Below, one piece after another: positions 5,801 to 6,118 of a stretch of DNA of 6,118 nt. The position numbers and the translations under genes were made by a program. Each line of letters begins with the position of its first letter. Within the stretch, counting starts at the first letter, position 1. The stretch is from CAZQLE01 sp964593905. GTDB taxonomy: Bacteria; Chloroflexota; Anaerolineae; Anaerolineales; Anaerolineaceae. The notes under the pieces are model-generated. The model worked only from the letters and a program-made list of their open reading frames with translations, made no database searches and was not told the DNA's origin. The stretch is from assembly GCA_964593905.1 (NCBI GenBank), contig CAZQLE010000213.1:1-6118 (forward strand), written 5' to 3'.

Positions 5801-6118
5801 TTGCCAATTTGCAGAACGGCCAGACCATCAACGCCAGCCCGCTGGATATTTATGCCGTGGTAAACGCCACCGATAAATTTAAACGCTTCCGGCTGGAATG
5901 GGGGCGAGGGGATGACCCCGGCGACTGGAAGACCCTGGTCGATAATTTGACCAACCAGTATCGCACCCCCGAAAAAATCCATACCTGGGATCTGGAAAAG
6001 GTTCCGGCCGGTACGGTGACGCTGCGTATTTACCTGGAAAGCAGCGAAGATGGCAAATTTGCCGAACGCAAAATACGCCTGAATATTCAGGTGCCGACCC
6101 CCACCCCGACCATTACCC
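2806..6118 (+). CDS. Class A penicillin-binding protein, PBP1A type: bifunctional transglycosylase/transpeptidase (3' end outside window)
   Basis: The frame is open for 1104 codons from ATG 2806 to the window edge. The enzyme polymerises lipid II into glycan strands and cross-links the stem peptides outside the cytoplasmic membrane. Residues 1-228 are a disordered Pro-rich cytoplasmic head. Residues about 230-254 are one membrane helix (LIGMAFIGVVGVVLVASFVV). The GT51 transglycosylase domain (about 270-450) shows ATEDQEFYEHPGFD with catalytic E320, then GASTITQQLAR (351-361), RKAREIVLAAE (375-385) and ILELYLNENYY (395-405). The transpeptidase domain (about 535-870) has R607-QPGSSIKP with the SxxK serine S611 and K614, S674-Y-N676 (SxN) and K812-TGT-815. 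All catalytic residues are present. Residues after about 990 look like an Ig-like beta domain, and the last codons (PTPTPTIT) begin a Thr-Pro tail. Six cysteines (474, 485, 889, 900, 939, 988) lie on the exported side. It corresponds to ponA/mrcA-type genes; I give no symbol because orthology in this phylum is not one-to-one. The start is the first possible one (in-frame TAA at 2797), with only a weak ribosome binding site. Confidence 0.97.
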   Translation, partial: MQTDPKNPEEPKPGEEKNVPRPASQEPPTQPRNKLRKFLEAGEEMEPSEPGMDYRPSTGQTTAGWYSSLPHDPEPPEKAAPAGDWVGDPEERLTGDSSEKTRAIPAQPPAHAANEQTRSVPPVSPLEQTRVNPAHSATRPSSSTDLPRQVPVNDPNATQVTPAAYGAAVRPQQPAQPPLPPTTAVYPPPVQTGATRSGPSAQTRGRSVGTRRVSATPKKDDPLKKAGGCILRVLIGMAFIGVVGVVLVASFVVFRYFAIARTLPDISDLQQRASQFETTRILDRNGNVLYEILDPQAGRRTYVPLDKISPALVAATIATEDQEFYEHPGFDPIAILRALWQNYTAGEVVSGASTITQQLARTLLLDNPTEQTVERKAREIVLAAEITRRYSKDEILELYLNENYYSNMAYGIQAAAETYFNTSAENLNFSQATFLAGLPQAPGVYDIFTNRDETLRRHKQVVILTYDLSRKNSCIYVSNSEEKVCVDAVAATQAVNEVENYSFQRRDQEMRYPHWVNYIRALLETQYDSQTIYRSGFTVYTTLDPDLQDLAQRIVSEQVFTLADRNATNGALVAIRPSTGEVLAMVGSADFSNEAISGQVNMATAPRQPGSSIKPLTYTAAFEKGWTPATLIWDVPSEFSPSGTPDDYSPRYIPENYDGRFHGPVTVRTALANSYNVPAVKTLNFVGVYDDPNTPNPDGFIKFAERLGITTLTRDDFGLAVTLGGGDVTLLELTGAFSVYANGGKRMPPVAITKITDYKGEVVYDYQFPAGEQVVRTEHAFLISSILSDNEARTPMFGANSVLNLPFPVAAKTGTTNDFRDNWTMGYTPDLAVGTWVGNADYTPMVNTTGLSGAAPIWSQFMTEANTRLTGGNYSSFNRPPGIMDKVICAVSGAEPSEWCSQQRSEIFAYDQPPLEKKDDLWQKLRIDTWTGLKESAVCTSDYTKEEFALNVKDEWAIKWLRETDDGRNWAQGNGFGDNLFLAPERECRGDDPRPTILFANLQNGQTINASPLDIYAVVNATDKFKRFRLEWGRGDDPGDWKTLVDNLTNQYRTPEKIHTWDLEKVPAGTVTLRIYLESSEDGKFAERKIRLNIQVPTPTPTIT
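3106..3366 (+). repeat. Five spaced Thr-x-x-x-Pro motifs in the cytoplasmic head of the PBP
   Basis: The disordered head carries TRAIP (T101), TRSVP (T117), TRVNP (T129), TQVTP (T158) and TAVYP (T183). The first three are preceded by K or Q, and two by an identical EQ, giving EQTR twice (codons from 3148 and 3184, sharing the bases GAACAAAC). Outside the motifs the head is rich in Pro, Ala and Gln with no predicted fold. The recurrence of Thr, then Arg or Gln, then two variable residues and Pro suggests repeated docking or phosphorylation sites rather than random low complexity. This is inference, and no kinase or FHA-domain gene is visible in the window. Confidence 0.5.
5785..6118 (+). other. 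C-terminal extracellular Ig-like domain and start of Thr-Pro tail of the PBP
   Basis: From about residue 994 (RPTILFANLQNGQTI) the chain shows alternating strands: LDIYAVVNA, KRFRLEWGRG, a WKTLVDNL turn, VTLRIYLES and KIRLNIQV. This resembles the Ig-like C-terminal domains attached to several PBP1A and PBP1C proteins. It then passes into PTPTPTIT at the window edge. The domain is extracellular by topology. Its likely role is contact with cell wall or partner proteins, which is inferred from similar architectures and not from any active-site motif. Confidence 0.6.

Noticed and set aside
5158..5982. A 274-codon open frame on the minus strand
   Set aside because: It lies wholly antisense to the transpeptidase and C-terminal part of the PBP gene, whose motifs are unambiguous. 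Its translation has no recognisable domain and arises from the GC-rich codon pattern of the real gene.

Overview
The window holds three protein genes and one short divergent promoter region. It looks like chromosomal DNA from a Chloroflexota bacterium, most likely an Anaerolineae-type lineage. I infer this from the moderately high GC, a class A penicillin-binding protein with a long Pro-rich cytoplasmic head and a Thr-Pro tail, a DarA/YaaQ-like gene, and a cytoplasmic MGH1/GH63-like glycosidase. No single feature proves the taxon.

Left part (1-2686, minus strand): two genes are read leftward as a probable operon. The first (284-2686) encodes a protein of about 800 residues with no signal peptide. 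It has a beta-rich N-terminal domain, an (alpha/alpha)6-barrel of the six-hairpin glycosidase type and a small beta C-terminal domain. A beta-rich module of about 110 residues appears to be inserted into the barrel. After a 30-base gap and a strong ribosome binding site comes a DarA-like (PF06153, cyclic-di-AMP receptor family) gene, cut by the window edge after 84 codons.

Middle (2687-2805): a 119-base divergent intergenic region. It carries two extended -10 promoters back to back, whose weak -35 boxes fall on the same bases (about 2741-2747).

Right part (2806-6118, plus strand): one large bifunctional class A penicillin-binding protein (PBP1A type). All transglycosylase and transpeptidase motifs are intact. 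It runs off the right edge inside a Thr/Pro-rich extracellular tail. Its cytoplasmic head of about 228 residues is unusually long and carries five spaced Thr-x-x-x-Pro motifs that could be kinase targets.

Taken together, a peptidoglycan synthase is divergently transcribed from a cytoplasmic carbohydrate enzyme and a possible nucleotide-second-messenger receptor. A functional link is only suggested by the shared promoter region. There are no RNA genes, mobile elements, CRISPR arrays or recognisable terminators. No gene-free stretch exceeds 300 bases.
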